A DNA stretch of 56,000 nucleotides from Polynucleobacter meluiroseus (GTDB lineage Bacteria; Pseudomonadota; Gammaproteobacteria; Burkholderiales; Burkholderiaceae): assembly GCA_945879115.1 (NCBI GenBank), contig CAMDUR010000010.1, positions 1-56,000 on the forward strand. Direction: 5' to 3'. Shown here piece by piece: positions 1 to 8,758 of this stretch. The translations under genes were made by a program, and so were the position numbers. Under the pieces are notes generated by a model that saw only the letters and a program-made list of their open reading frames with translations, was not told the DNA's origin and made no database searches. The number at the start of each line of letters is the position of its first letter. The first letter of the stretch is position 1.

Positions 1-72
1 ATTCCTTTTTTGGCGCTTTAAGCGATCGGGCTGGCTGTAAGCTTGTCCTTTAAAACGACATACCCCCAAACG

Positions 73-95
73 AAAAAACCACCCGAAGGTGGTTT
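73..95 (-). terminator. Rho-independent terminator after tRNA-Phe
   Basis: Read on the minus strand, an 8-bp perfect stem (AAACCACC/GGTGGTTT) with a TTCG loop runs directly into a run of six T. It lies 10 bases past the CCA end of the tRNA-Phe gene, so it most likely ends that transcript. Confidence 0.85.
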
Positions 96-104
96 ATAGA
101 ATCT

Positions 105-180
105 TGGTGGCCCGGGGCGGAATCGAACCACCGACACAAGGATTTTCAATCCTCTGCTCTACCGACTGAGCTACCAGGCC
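105..180 (-). tRNA. tRNA-Phe (GAA)
   Basis: The minus strand folds into a standard 76-nt tRNA. The acceptor stem GGCCTGG/CCGGGCC has one G-U pair, the D-arm carries AGTCGGTAGA, the anticodon loop is TTGAAAA, the T-loop is TTCGATT, and an ACCA 3' end is encoded. The anticodon GAA reads both phenylalanine codons. Confidence 0.97.
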
Positions 181-193
181 AAATAAGAAGATG

Positions 194-221
194 ATTATAG
201 CTTAACTTAAAGGGTCGGCAA
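194..221 (-). promoter_or_regulatory. Sigma-70 type promoter for tRNA-Phe
   Basis: On the minus strand a perfect -10 box TATAAT (194-199) sits 16 bases from a TTGCCG -35 box (216-221). Transcription would start about seven bases before the 5' end of the mature tRNA. This is pattern matching only. Confidence 0.6.
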
Positions 222-324
222 AGTAATGTTCAAACTTCTAAATAATTGCTACAAAGATCTTGTTAGGCCAATCAAAGGCTTATAGACTCGGATAATGGGC
301 TTATAAGTCGAATGGGAGGCACAC

Positions 325-618
325 ATGTCAATCAAGGTAATTGGGTTAATTAAAGTTCAAGATGAGCTAGCATTTGAAGAGTATCGAGGCCAAGTTTCTC
401 AAACCATTGAACTTTATAAAGGAAAAGTGCTAACCAGAGGAGTTAGATCTAAAACCTTTTGGAATCAACTCAACTGCGAAGAATTTGATGATTTTGTTGA
501 GATTGAATTTAAGAGCCAGGCTGCTGCTCATAACTGGGTGAACGGTCCTGAATATCAGGCACTTCTTCAGGTGCGAACTAAGGCGATGAAACTCACATTA
601 TTTTCAGTTGCTACTTAA
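325..618 (+). CDS. DUF1330 family protein
   Basis: This 97-residue protein has the size and layout of the DUF1330 ferredoxin-like (dimeric alpha/beta barrel) family. An N-terminal strand VIGLIKVQDELAFEEYRGQV leads to a central Gly-Lys-Val-Leu-Thr-Arg-Gly strand, an FVEIEF strand and a short helix around NGPEYQALL. The biochemical role of the family is not established. It stands alone on the plus strand, tail-to-tail with the short ntrX gene. The ATG follows a GGGAGG ribosome-binding site (311-316), which fixes the start. The preceding 144 bases hold the tRNA promoter and nothing else that I recognise. Confidence 0.8.
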   Translation: MSIKVIGLIKVQDELAFEEYRGQVSQTIELYKGKVLTRGVRSKTFWNQLNCEEFDDFVEIEFKSQAAAHNWVNGPEYQALLQVRTKAMKLTLFSVAT

Positions 619-632
619 AGAGAGCCCTCTCA

Positions 633-1304
633 TTAATCGCCTTTGTAAGACCCAACATCAATCCCTAAAGCTTTTAATTTTCGATAAAGATGGGTTCTCT
701 CTAGGCCTGTTTTTTCCGAGACTCTCGTCATGCTTCCACCAGCTTGCTCTAAATGATATTCAAAATATGCTTTTTCAAAAAGATCTCTTGCTTCACGAAG
801 TGGCAATTCAATATACGAAAAATTAAATCTTGTTGAGTCAATAACTGTTTCAGTTAACTGATCGCCATCTAGTTTGATGACCGTATCGGTTACAGTTGTT
901 ATTTCAATTCTCTTCTCTACTTGGAAGCTTTCTTTGGGGGGTGCATTTGCCAAAGCATGCTCAACCGTCTTAAGAAGTTTTTGTAATGCGATGGGCTTTT
1001 CTAAAAAATTCACCGCACCTATTCTGGTTGCTTCAACAGCAGTATCAATCGTAGCGTGACCGGACATCATGACTACAGGCATAGTTAACTGCCCATTACT
1101 GGACCATTCTTTTAATAAAGTAACGCCATCAGTTTCCGGCATCCAAATATCTAAAAGCACTAAATCTGGCTCCAAAGCATTTCTGGCATTTCTGGCCTCA
1201 TTGGCATTTTGAGCAGCAACAACGGTATGCCCTTCATCGGTCAATATTTCATTGAGCAACTCCCGAATACCCATCTCATCATCCACTATAAGAATACTTG
1301 CCAT
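633..1304 (-). CDS. Short NtrX-like response regulator (receiver + Fis-type HTH)
   Basis: This is the response regulator partner of the adjacent NtrY-like kinase. Residues 1-120 form a CheY-like receiver with the acidic pocket at D8/D9, phosphoacceptor D52 and a conserved Lys in FLEKP near residue 103. Residues about 180-223 form a Fis-type helix-turn-helix (EQAGGSMTRVSEKTGLERTH). The AAA+ sigma-54 activator domain of full-length NtrX (usually about 450 residues) is absent, and only about 60 linker residues join the two domains. It therefore cannot remodel sigma-54 polymerase and should act as a plain DNA-binding regulator. Two bases separate its ATG from the end of the kinase gene, indicating one operon. 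Targets are unknown; nitrogen or redox control is inferred from the family name. Confidence 0.88.
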   Translation of the reverse strand: MASILIVDDEMGIRELLNEILTDEGHTVVAAQNANEARNARNALEPDLVLLDIWMPETDGVTLLKEWSSNGQLTMPVVMMSGHATIDTAVEATRIGAVNFLEKPIALQKLLKTVEHALANAPPKESFQVEKRIEITTVTDTVIKLDGDQLTETVIDSTRFNFSYIELPLREARDLFEKAYFEYHLEQAGGSMTRVSEKTGLERTHLYRKLKALGIDVGSYKGD

Positions 1305-1306
1305 AA

Positions 1307-3541
1307 CTAACCTTGCTTCACTAATTGATTGAAATAGATAGACACCTCGGCACCTATCACATGATTTTGATCCATTCGGTTACGTAATTCAATTCTGGCG
1401 CCATGCTCATCAACAATTTTCTTAACTGTTGCCAACCCTAGACCGGTGCCTTTAACTTTAGTTGTTACATAAGGCTCAAAGGCTCTACTTAATATTCTGC
1501 TTGCAAATCCAGCGCCGGAATCGAGAATACTTAATTTCACAATCCCCAGTTCAGAAGAACTATTTGTGGGGGATGGCAGAAATTCTGTTTTTATTAAAAT
1601 AGAAAATTCGCTGTTTTTATGTGCTTCCAAGCTTGCATCCAGAGCATTTTGAATCAAGTTATGAATCACTTGTCTCATTTGTGTTGGATCTGCAGAAATC
1701 TCTGGACACGCTTTATCAAGATCTGCTTTTACTGGGCTACCCTCATAAAGACCGAGAACATCAATCACTAAATTATTGATTGATAAATTTTGTAGGTTTG
1801 CTTCTGGGGTTTTAGCAAAATCTCTAAAGTCATTCACCATCTGTTTCATGGCTTCAACTTGAGTGATGATATTGGCAGTACTTCTAGTTAAAAATTCCTG
1901 CTGGCTTGGATCTAGTTGGCTACTTAATTTTTGTTGAATTCTTTCGGCAGATAGCTGAATAGGCGTTAATGGATTTTTAATCTCATGCGCCAATCTGCGC
2001 GCAACTTCGCCCCAAGCAATTGATCGCTGCGCGGTTATTACTTCAGAAATATCGTCAAAAACAACAATCAATAAATTATTCGGTAGTTTCGTACCTCGAA
2101 CCAACAAGGTAATGCCGTGCTCATGTTGATGATCTTTTGACTCCTCACCCAAGATAATTTGTTTTTGCCAATGTCCAGACGGATTGTTGCTGGATATCTC
2201 ATGCTCACGAAAAGCTTCTTTAACAGCTTTATCAAATGCCATAAGCTTTGGTATGCTCTCCAAATTTTGGCCAACGCTTTGGCTAAGAGACATCTCAAAA
2301 ATACGCTCAGCACCTGCATTCGAAAGCACCAAGCGGTGGTTGACATCCAAAACGTATACACCGGCCGTTAAGTTTGAAAGAATGCTTTCTGAAAATGCTT
2401 TTGAATCTTCTAAAGAGTTTCTGGCATCAAGCAATTGCTTGGTCATGACATTAAATTGGCGGTTTAACAACCCTAATTCGTCCCCAGTATTAATTTCAGG
2501 CCTTGGCGAAAGATCTCCTTCGGCAACCGCTTTTGTGCCTTTTAGTAACATGATAAGTGGATACGCTAACTGCCTACCCAGCAATAAAGCTAAGGTCATT
2601 GCGATAAATAGTGCTAAGAACAACGCAATCGTTAAGGTTCCAATATACATTTTTCGTAATCCCGACCTCCCAAGTGCTTTTTCTTGATACTCGATATAGG
2701 CCTCTTGAACTGATAGGGCGTTATTACTTAAACTTTCTGGCATATCTTTTACCAACAAGAGATATCGATCCTCTGATTGGTTTTTAAAGTTAAACCCACT
2801 GCCTGTATTTAATGCGGTTTGTTGTAGAGAGATAAGCAATTTAATTCTATATGTTGATTTTTCAATTTCTCGACTAGGCTCATCAATCTCAACTAACTGC
2901 CCTAGTGACCGAGCTTGGGCTAATTTTTCGCTACCTGCCATTTGAGTGACAAAAGAACTTAAATCTACCCCGGCACTAGCAATAGTTTTAGGGCCCGCTG
3001 CAAATATGGCCAACTCTTTCAGATCCATTTGTTGTCGCTGTCTAGAGAGCAATAAAGTCAAGCCCCCCTCACCAGATTTTCTTGAGTCAGCCTGAATAGT
3101 ACTTACGAGCTCACGGCCCTTGCTCAGCAAATCTGCCTTTGAGATTTCAATAGTCGTGCGCCCAAGATTCAAGCCCGCCTCTAAAGCTCCCTCCACTTTC
3201 ACATCAAACCAAGATTCAATACTTCTTGATACAAACTGTAAAGAAACGCCGTATAAGATTGCCCCAGGTAGGACGCCAACTAAAGCAAAAAACATGGCTA
3301 GTTTGGCAATTAAGCGTGCACCGAAATATTTTTGCCGCCACCGAATAGTAATTGTGATCACTAGAATGATGATGACTATTACAAACAGCAGTCCAACTAA
3401 GACATTGGCCGCAAAAAGCCATGCAAAGTATTTATCAAAAAAAGATGTATTAGCAGAAGCAACTGCCAATAAGACTAACAAGGTCAGCGCTAATAAAATA
3501 ATTAAGCCAACCAAAAATGGTTTTGCTAAGAGTTTCATCAT
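1307..3541 (-). CDS. NtrY-like sensor histidine kinase
   Basis: This 744-residue membrane histidine kinase has two or three N-terminal membrane helices (about residues 8-95), an extracytoplasmic sensor segment, and another helix near 300-325. These are followed by a HAMP linker (GRQLAYPLIMLLKGTKAVAEGD), a PAS domain (about 385-490), and a HisKA domain with phosphoacceptor His519 in LAHEIKNPLTP. The C-terminus is an HATPase_c domain with N-box NLIQNALDAS, G1 box DSGAGF and G2 box GTGLGL. The order and length match NtrY. It overlaps the upstream DUF4390 gene by four bases and feeds directly into the response regulator gene. The signal sensed cannot be read from the sequence. Confidence 0.93.
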   Translation of the reverse strand: MMKLLAKPFLVGLIILLALTLLVLLAVASANTSFFDKYFAWLFAANVLVGLLFVIVIIILVITITIRWRQKYFGARLIAKLAMFFALVGVLPGAILYGVSLQFVSRSIESWFDVKVEGALEAGLNLGRTTIEISKADLLSKGRELVSTIQADSRKSGEGGLTLLLSRQRQQMDLKELAIFAAGPKTIASAGVDLSSFVTQMAGSEKLAQARSLGQLVEIDEPSREIEKSTYRIKLLISLQQTALNTGSGFNFKNQSEDRYLLLVKDMPESLSNNALSVQEAYIEYQEKALGRSGLRKMYIGTLTIALFLALFIAMTLALLLGRQLAYPLIMLLKGTKAVAEGDLSPRPEINTGDELGLLNRQFNVMTKQLLDARNSLEDSKAFSESILSNLTAGVYVLDVNHRLVLSNAGAERIFEMSLSQSVGQNLESIPKLMAFDKAVKEAFREHEISSNNPSGHWQKQIILGEESKDHQHEHGITLLVRGTKLPNNLLIVVFDDISEVITAQRSIAWGEVARRLAHEIKNPLTPIQLSAERIQQKLSSQLDPSQQEFLTRSTANIITQVEAMKQMVNDFRDFAKTPEANLQNLSINNLVIDVLGLYEGSPVKADLDKACPEISADPTQMRQVIHNLIQNALDASLEAHKNSEFSILIKTEFLPSPTNSSSELGIVKLSILDSGAGFASRILSRAFEPYVTTKVKGTGLGLATVKKIVDEHGARIELRNRMDQNHVIGAEVSIYFNQLVKQG

Positions 3542-4119
3542 GGGTTCACCCCATTGATTAATTGCTTAGGATTAAACTCAAATCGCTGCCATTCGCTTTG
3601 TAGATTCCAGGATTTTGAATTAATGGCATTTACCTGGAAGGGTTTTGCTAATTGATTGCTATCTAAGCGTATCCGAACTGCTGCTTGGTAACTTTGATTA
3701 ATATTTATGGCTGATGCATCAATGACCGTCCAGTCTTCAATCGTGCGAACTGCCGCAAGAGCTTGCTTTAAATTGGCCGCAGACAAACTAAAACTACCTA
3801 AGGTTACTCGGTATTGATTAGTAAGGGCCTGGTATGAAATCTTAGAAACCCGCTGGACTTCAATTGTTTTTGCATCAAACCAATACCAGCGACTTTGGGT
3901 TAGCTGGAACTCAGTGACAAAATGTAAAACTACGCCTTTATTAACCAGTTGCTCAAGAGCTGGAGTTAGTTGAAGAGATAAATCTGCATCTAAAACCCAT
4001 GTCTGCTCAACGGGGCGAAGACTTATCTTTTTGAACTCTATCTCGTTAGCCTGCGCCACCCCAGCACCAAAGGTTGCTGTGGATATGGCTATCACAATCC
4101 ATCTGAGTATTTGACGCAT
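3538..4119 (-). CDS. DUF4390 exported protein
   Basis: This 193-residue protein has a signal peptide (basic start MRQILRW, hydrophobic core, AGVAQA cleavage region near residue 25). It then shows a beta-rich body typical of DUF4390, which in Burkholderiales regularly sits between rsmB and ntrY. Function is unknown. Its stop overlaps the start of ntrY (ATGA-type overlap) and its start lies 14 bases after rsmB, so the four genes rsmB-DUF4390-ntrY-ntrX form one operon. A periplasmic role linked to NtrY sensing is possible but is only inferred from position. Confidence 0.85.
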   Translation of the reverse strand: MRQILRWIVIAISTATFGAGVAQANEIEFKKISLRPVEQTWVLDADLSLQLTPALEQLVNKGVVLHFVTEFQLTQSRWYWFDAKTIEVQRVSKISYQALTNQYRVTLGSFSLSAANLKQALAAVRTIEDWTVIDASAININQSYQAAVRIRLDSNQLAKPFQVNAINSKSWNLQSEWQRFEFNPKQLINGVNP

Positions 4120-4133
4120 ACTATTTTTTACAC

Positions 4134-5381
4134 TTAATCTTTCTTTTTCTCGAAAAGGGCATAAAAGAAACCATCATGGTGCTTGGTTGGTAACAATTGC
4201 CCTGGCGCGTCTAATCGTAACGCATTTGGCATAGCTGACAACCACCATTTTGCCTGTAGCTCGCCTTCATCTGGAAATATAGAGCAGGTTACGTAAAGTA
4301 ATTTGCCGCCGGGCTTAAGAACACCCCACAAAGCAGTTAGTATTTTTCTCTGGGCAACCTGAAGATTTTTTATATCACCCTCTTGTCTTAAATAAGGGAT
4401 GTCCGGGTGGCGCCTGACAATTCCTGAAGCAGAGCAAGGTACGTCAGCAAGAATGGCGTCATACAACTCGCCCTTAAACCAAGTTTTTGGAAGTGCGGCA
4501 TCACCAATTAATACATTCCCGCCACTTAACTTTAAACGTGCAAAGTTCTCTTCAATTCTTTTCGCGCGAGCAGGATCAATTTCAAGCGCATCTAGTTCAA
4601 TATCAAACTGCTCCAGTAATTGTGCTGCTTTACCACCAGGTGCAGCGCAAGCGTCTAAAACTCTTGAGTTTTTGGCTGGGCTAAGAAGTTGTGCCGCAAT
4701 TTGCGCGCCCGCATCTTGAACAGAGCAAGCGCCATTGAAAAAATTGGGGATCTGGGCAACAGGTACCGCAGAGGTAAGCTCAAGACCCAAAGATATATTT
4801 GTTTTACCAATTGGATTAACTGCTTTGAATTCTAATCCTGCAGCCGTCAGTTCAGATAAATATGCCTTTTTAGCATCTTCTGTAGGCGTTTGCCTGTGAT
4901 TAAGGCGAAGCGTTAAAGGTGGCTTTTCTCTTGAGCAAGCAATGATTGAGTTTGCTTCTTTAGGATAAGCTAACTTAAGTTTTCTTAACCACCAATCTGG
5001 ATAGGATGGATTGTCATCCTCTGAAATCTCTTGATAGATTTTATCGTTTCTTAAAACGCGCCTAAGTACGGCATTAATTAAGCCCTTGGCATAACCCAAA
5101 TCAGCATCTAGGTTGGTAGCGTTGACCGCCTCGTTCACCAAAGTGTGGGTTGGATACATCGACTCACGATTTTTTTCTGGCACTAAAGATATAGCCGCCC
5201 ACAAAAGGTAAAGCGTTAACCCTGGCGGAGATTTTTGTACGTACTGATTTAGAACCTCTTGAACCCAGTACCCTCGTCTGAGCGCCTGAAATGTAATGCT
5301 TTGAACGGCTGGCCTTAAAGCCGTCGGAACCGATTGCATAGCTGCAGTTAGTGAAGCTCCGTCTTGAACTTGCTCCAACAC
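4134..5381 (-). CDS. rsmB: 16S rRNA (cytosine-967-C5)-methyltransferase RsmB
   Basis: RsmB methylates C967 of 16S rRNA using S-adenosylmethionine. The protein has an N-terminal NusB-like helical domain (about 1-130) and a C-terminal Rossmann methyltransferase. Motifs include LDACAAPGGKA for SAM binding, DVPCSASG (motif IV Cys) and VTCSIFPDEGE, which carries the catalytic Cys. The start is uncertain. The first usable codon, GTG at 5381, cuts into the first helix compared with E. coli RsmB. The frame stays open upstream to about 5464, into the htpX coding end, and reads plausible family-like residues ([19 protein letters not shown]), but contains only CTG as a possible start. The true protein may therefore be about 22-25 residues longer with a CTG start. 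Confidence 0.92.
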   Translation of the reverse strand: MLEQVQDGASLTAAMQSVPTALRPAVQSITFQALRRGYWVQEVLNQYVQKSPPGLTLYLLWAAISLVPEKNRESMYPTHTLVNEAVNATNLDADLGYAKGLINAVLRRVLRNDKIYQEISEDDNPSYPDWWLRKLKLAYPKEANSIIACSREKPPLTLRLNHRQTPTEDAKKAYLSELTAAGLEFKAVNPIGKTNISLGLELTSAVPVAQIPNFFNGACSVQDAGAQIAAQLLSPAKNSRVLDACAAPGGKAAQLLEQFDIELDALEIDPARAKRIEENFARLKLSGGNVLIGDAALPKTWFKGELYDAILADVPCSASGIVRRHPDIPYLRQEGDIKNLQVAQRKILTALWGVLKPGGKLLYVTCSIFPDEGELQAKWWLSAMPNALRLDAPGQLLPTKHHDGFFYALFEKKKD

Positions 5382-5433
5382 TTGAGCTGTTGCAAGGAGC
5401 GATTTTGAAAGGCTCGCACCTTGTTGTTTGATA

Positions 5434-6294
5434 TCAGACAGGGTAAGTTCCAGTTCTTGCCATTTCTATTAGGCGAGATACACGCTCTTCGGTTGGCGGG
5501 TGAGTTGAAAATAATCCACGAATGCCGCCGCCGGAAAGGGGGTTCATAATCATCATCTGAGCAGTTTCTGGATGATGCTCTACAGCATCAAAATGTTGTC
5601 CTGCTGCATAACGCTGAATTTTATCAAGCGCACTTGCCAACGCCCCTGGATCGCCACACATTTCCGCGCCACCCCGATCTGCTTCGTACTCTCGCGCCCT
5701 TGAAATTGCCATCTGAATCAAGCTGGCTGCTAATGGTGCAAGAATCGCAACTAAAATAGTTGCAATCGGATTGCTTGGTCGACCCCCTGAATCTCTGCCG
5801 CCAAAGAACATAGCAAAGTTTGCAAGAGCTGACAAAGCGCCCGCCATAGTTGCTGAAATAGTAGAAATAAGAATATCTCTATTTTTTACGTGAGCTAACT
5901 CATGAGCCATAACGCCACGAATTTCTCTTTCAGAAAGGATTCTTAAGATGCCCGTTGTTGCAGCTACAGCAGCATGCTCTGGATTTCGACCAGTTGCAAA
6001 AGCATTGGGTGATGCTTCATCGATTAAATAAACTTTTGGCATTGGTAAATTAGCACGCTGAGATAGCTCCTGCACCATGCGATAAAAATGAGGGGCGGTC
6101 ACTTCATCCACTTCCCTTGCATTCATCATTTTCAATACCATCTTATCCGAGAACCAATAGCTGAAAAAGTTCATGCCAAAGGCAAACAACAAGGCCAGCA
6201 ACATACCCTGCTCTCCGCCTAACATGCCACCCACCACCAAAAATAAAGCGGTGATGCCTGCCATCAATATTCCAGTTTTAAACCAATTAAACAT
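5434..6294 (-). CDS. htpX: Membrane zinc protease HtpX
   Basis: HtpX is an inner-membrane M48 metalloprotease that degrades damaged membrane proteins. At 286 residues it is the usual length. It has two N-terminal membrane helices (about 5-50), the zinc motif HELAH near residue 131, two further hydrophobic segments (about 143-200), and a downstream zinc ligand Glu in the [15 protein letters not shown] helix. A 105-base gap with no clear signal separates it from the fmt-def unit, and its end overlaps the putative extended rsmB start. Confidence 0.95.
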   Translation of the reverse strand: MFNWFKTGILMAGITALFLVVGGMLGGEQGMLLALLFAFGMNFFSYWFSDKMVLKMMNAREVDEVTAPHFYRMVQELSQRANLPMPKVYLIDEASPNAFATGRNPEHAAVAATTGILRILSEREIRGVMAHELAHVKNRDILISTISATMAGALSALANFAMFFGGRDSGGRPSNPIATILVAILAPLAASLIQMAISRAREYEADRGGAEMCGDPGALASALDKIQRYAAGQHFDAVEHHPETAQMMIMNPLSGGGIRGLFSTHPPTEERVSRLIEMARTGTYPV

Positions 6295-6405
6295 TTTATT
6301 TATTCCTTAGAAAAATTACTTTTCTCAATTCTAGTTTTTTATAGTTTCATTTGCATAAAATACGGGCAATTGTTGATACCTTCTAGTGGTTGCAATGACT
6401 AAGCG

Positions 6406-7383
6406 CTAGTTGAATAAACTTTGGCCTGGCGACCAAGCCAGGCTTTTAGCTAGCTGAACCGCTGGCACTCTCTTGCCCCCGGGTTTTTGTAACTCTGTTA
6501 GTAATAAAATCCCGAATCCTGTAACAACATTTATGCCATTATTTTCAATAGAGAGAATCTCACCTGGAGTTCCGGTACCAGCAAGAAGTTGCGTTCTTTT
6601 CGTGCCCCAAACTTTAATTACCTGACCATCCTTTTCAAAGTTAGCGCCAGGAAAAGGATTAAATGCTCTGATTTTATAATCTAGCTTTTCTGCGCTTTCT
6701 TTCCAATCAATTCGCGCCTCATCTTTTAATATTTTATTCGCATAAGTCACACCCTCAAAGCCTTGTGGCACGCCGGTTAAAGTATGGCTTTTTTGAAGTT
6801 GGGCAAGCGCACCAACAATCATCTCGCTCCCCAATAAGGCCAACCGATCATGCAAAGAAGCCGTTGTTTCTTGTTCTTGTATCACCAGCTCTTTCATAGC
6901 AATTACGGGACCAGTATCTAAACCCAAATCCATTTGCATAATAGAAATACCTGAAACTAAATCCCCGGCTTCAATCGCCCTATGGATTGGTGCTGCCCCG
7001 CGCCAGCGTGGCAAAAGTGATGCATGAATATTGATACAGCCCCCTCGCCCTTGGCGCTCAGCAATATCAAAAACCTCTTTTGGCAATATTAAGCCATAGG
7101 CGGCTACCACCATGACATCAAAATCAATGCTTTCTAGCTGATGCAGGGCTGCCTTAGCTTCGGCAGGACACTTACCATCTATCTTGAGAGAGTTGGGCTG
7201 TAAAACGGGGATGTTTTTATCAAGTGCGAACTGTTTAACAGGGCTGGGCTGCAAACTCATGCCCCTGCCAGCGGGGCGATCAGGTTGCGTCATCACCAAT
7301 ACAATTTGATGACCGGCGCCTTCTATTGCATTCAAAGCAGCCTTTGCAAACTCAGGCGTTCCCGCAAATACAACTTTCAACAT
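6406..7383 (-). CDS. fmt: Methionyl-tRNA formyltransferase
   Basis: Fmt transfers a formyl group from 10-formyltetrahydrofolate to initiator Met-tRNA. The 325-residue protein has the formyltransferase core with the NIHASLLPRWRGAAPIHRAI motif (catalytic Asn, His), LGLDTGPV, and a C-terminal OB-like tRNA-binding domain from about residue 210. Its start codon shares a base with the def stop, so the two are translationally coupled. Formylation and deformylation enzymes are thus made together. Confidence 0.97.
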   Translation of the reverse strand: MLKVVFAGTPEFAKAALNAIEGAGHQIVLVMTQPDRPAGRGMSLQPSPVKQFALDKNIPVLQPNSLKIDGKCPAEAKAALHQLESIDFDVMVVAAYGLILPKEVFDIAERQGRGGCINIHASLLPRWRGAAPIHRAIEAGDLVSGISIMQMDLGLDTGPVIAMKELVIQEQETTASLHDRLALLGSEMIVGALAQLQKSHTLTGVPQGFEGVTYANKILKDEARIDWKESAEKLDYKIRAFNPFPGANFEKDGQVIKVWGTKRTQLLAGTGTPGEILSIENNGINVVTGFGILLLTELQKPGGKRVPAVQLAKSLAWSPGQSLFN

Positions 7384-7892
7384 TAAATAACGCCTGCTTT
7401 AGTTTTTTTCTTTAATTTTCCTGCAATACGCATGCGCTTTAAGGGTGATAAATACTCCACAAATACTTTTCCTTTTAGGTGGTCCATTTCATGCTGAATA
7501 CAAACAGCCATCAAGCCATCGGCATGGATCTCAAAAGGTTTTCCATCAATCCCCAATGCCCGCACCTTCACTTCAGAGGGCCGCGATACCTCGTCATAAA
7601 AATCTGGTACTGACAGGCAGCCCTCTTGCCAAACTTTCGTCTCTTCACTTTTCCAAATTAGCTCAGGGTTGATGAAAACTTGTAATTGATTTCTCTCATC
7701 TGATAAGTCAATCACAATAATTTGTTGGTGAACATTAACCTGTGTTGCAGCCAAACCAATCCCTGGTGCCTCATACATCGTTTGAGCCATATCTTTGACC
7801 AACGCGCGAACCTTGTCATTAACTTCTGGAACAGGTTGGGATACCGTGTGTAAGCGCGGGTCAGGGTAGTTAAGAATAAGTAATGCAGCCAT
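7383..7892 (-). CDS. def: Peptide deformylase
   Basis: Def removes the N-formyl group from nascent proteins using a metal centre. All three family motifs are present: GIGLAATQV (about 45-53), EGCLSVP (Cys metal ligand, about 90), and QHEMDHLKG (two His ligands and catalytic Glu, about 132-140). The length of 169 residues is standard. It is the first gene of the def-fmt pair and diverges from dprA across a 72-base gap. Confidence 0.97.
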   Translation of the reverse strand: MAALLILNYPDPRLHTVSQPVPEVNDKVRALVKDMAQTMYEAPGIGLAATQVNVHQQIIVIDLSDERNQLQVFINPELIWKSEETKVWQEGCLSVPDFYDEVSRPSEVKVRALGIDGKPFEIHADGLMAVCIQHEMDHLKGKVFVEYLSPLKRMRIAGKLKKKTKAGVI

Positions 7893-7964
7893 TTCAGAAG
7901 TTTCTTACAAAAGGTTCAATAAAAGCTGATTGTTGATGACTTATAAAGCATAGACAATCAATTA

Positions 7965-8627
7965 ATGACATCTATTATCTCAATCAATCAATCAAGCCCC
8001 TATTATCCGAGGAGATTGCTTGATTTGCAGGACCCGCCTATAGAAATTTTTTGCAAGGGCCACCTTGATGCCCTTCAATTACCGAGTTTAGCCATGGTTG
8101 GCTCAAGAAAAGCCAGCCAACAGGGCTTAAGACATGCATATGACTTTGCAAAATCCCTAGCTAACGTGGGTATTTGTATTGTTTCAGGCCTAGCCGAAGG
8201 AGTAGACGCTGCCGCTCACAGAGGGGCGCTTGGCTCTGAACTTAAACACCCCACTATCGCGGTGTGCGGAACAAGCCTTGATCGTTGCTATCCCATAAAA
8301 AATAGAGCGCTATGCCAAACAATCGCTGAAAAAAGCTTATTAATATCTGAGTATCCAATCGGTACGATAACCAAACCTTATCACTTTCCCCAGAGAAACC
8401 GACTAATTGCAGCGCTCTCTCTTGGCACTCTTGTTGTTGAGGCCAATCAAAAGTCGGGCTCTTTAATAACCGCGAGGTTTGCCAATGATCTTGGTAGGGA
8501 GGTTTTTGCTATTCCAAACGCCATCGGAAGAGTCTGCGGCTCTGGTTGCCATCAACTAATTAAGGACGGGGCCAAGCTAACGGAAAGACCTGGCGATATC
8601 ACCGAAGAGCTTATTTTGAAGCTATGA
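7965..8627 (+). CDS. dprA: Minimal DprA-like DNA-processing protein
   Basis: DprA binds incoming single-stranded DNA and loads RecA during transformation. This 220-residue version holds the whole Rossmann-like core: MVGSRKASQQG, IVSGLAEGVDAAAHRGAL, the PQRNRLIAALS motif and SGSLITARFA. It lacks the N-terminal SAM-like domain and the C-terminal winged-helix domain of usual 360-380-residue forms. The frame closes 21 bases upstream of this ATG (TAA at 7944-7946), so no missing N-terminus is hidden there. No good ribosome-binding site precedes the ATG. Whether it still supports transformation is open. In many Burkholderiales smg (DUF494) follows dprA; here it is absent. Confidence 0.9.
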   Translation: MTSIISINQSSPYYPRRLLDLQDPPIEIFCKGHLDALQLPSLAMVGSRKASQQGLRHAYDFAKSLANVGICIVSGLAEGVDAAAHRGALGSELKHPTIAVCGTSLDRCYPIKNRALCQTIAEKSLLISEYPIGTITKPYHFPQRNRLIAALSLGTLVVEANQKSGSLITARFANDLGREVFAIPNAIGRVCGSGCHQLIKDGAKLTERPGDITEELILKL

Positions 8628-8758
8628 GGTTTGTAATTAGCCATTGGTGCTAATGTTTTAAAAAAGCATGTTTTTTAATTTTTTCCAACTTTTTCATTTA
8701 TCGGTTAATAATGAAAAAAGGAAATTAATTTAATCAGACCCTTTGGGAAAGCTGCACT

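Noticed and set aside
2184..2687. 167-codon plus-strand frame inside ntrY
   Set aside because: It lies fully antisense to the PAS/HAMP part of the kinase; no start signal or recognisable domain.
8658..8678. A/T-only hairpin after dprA as a terminator
   Set aside because: The stem TTAAAAAA/TTTTTTAA has no GC pairs, so it is too weak to call, although T-runs follow.
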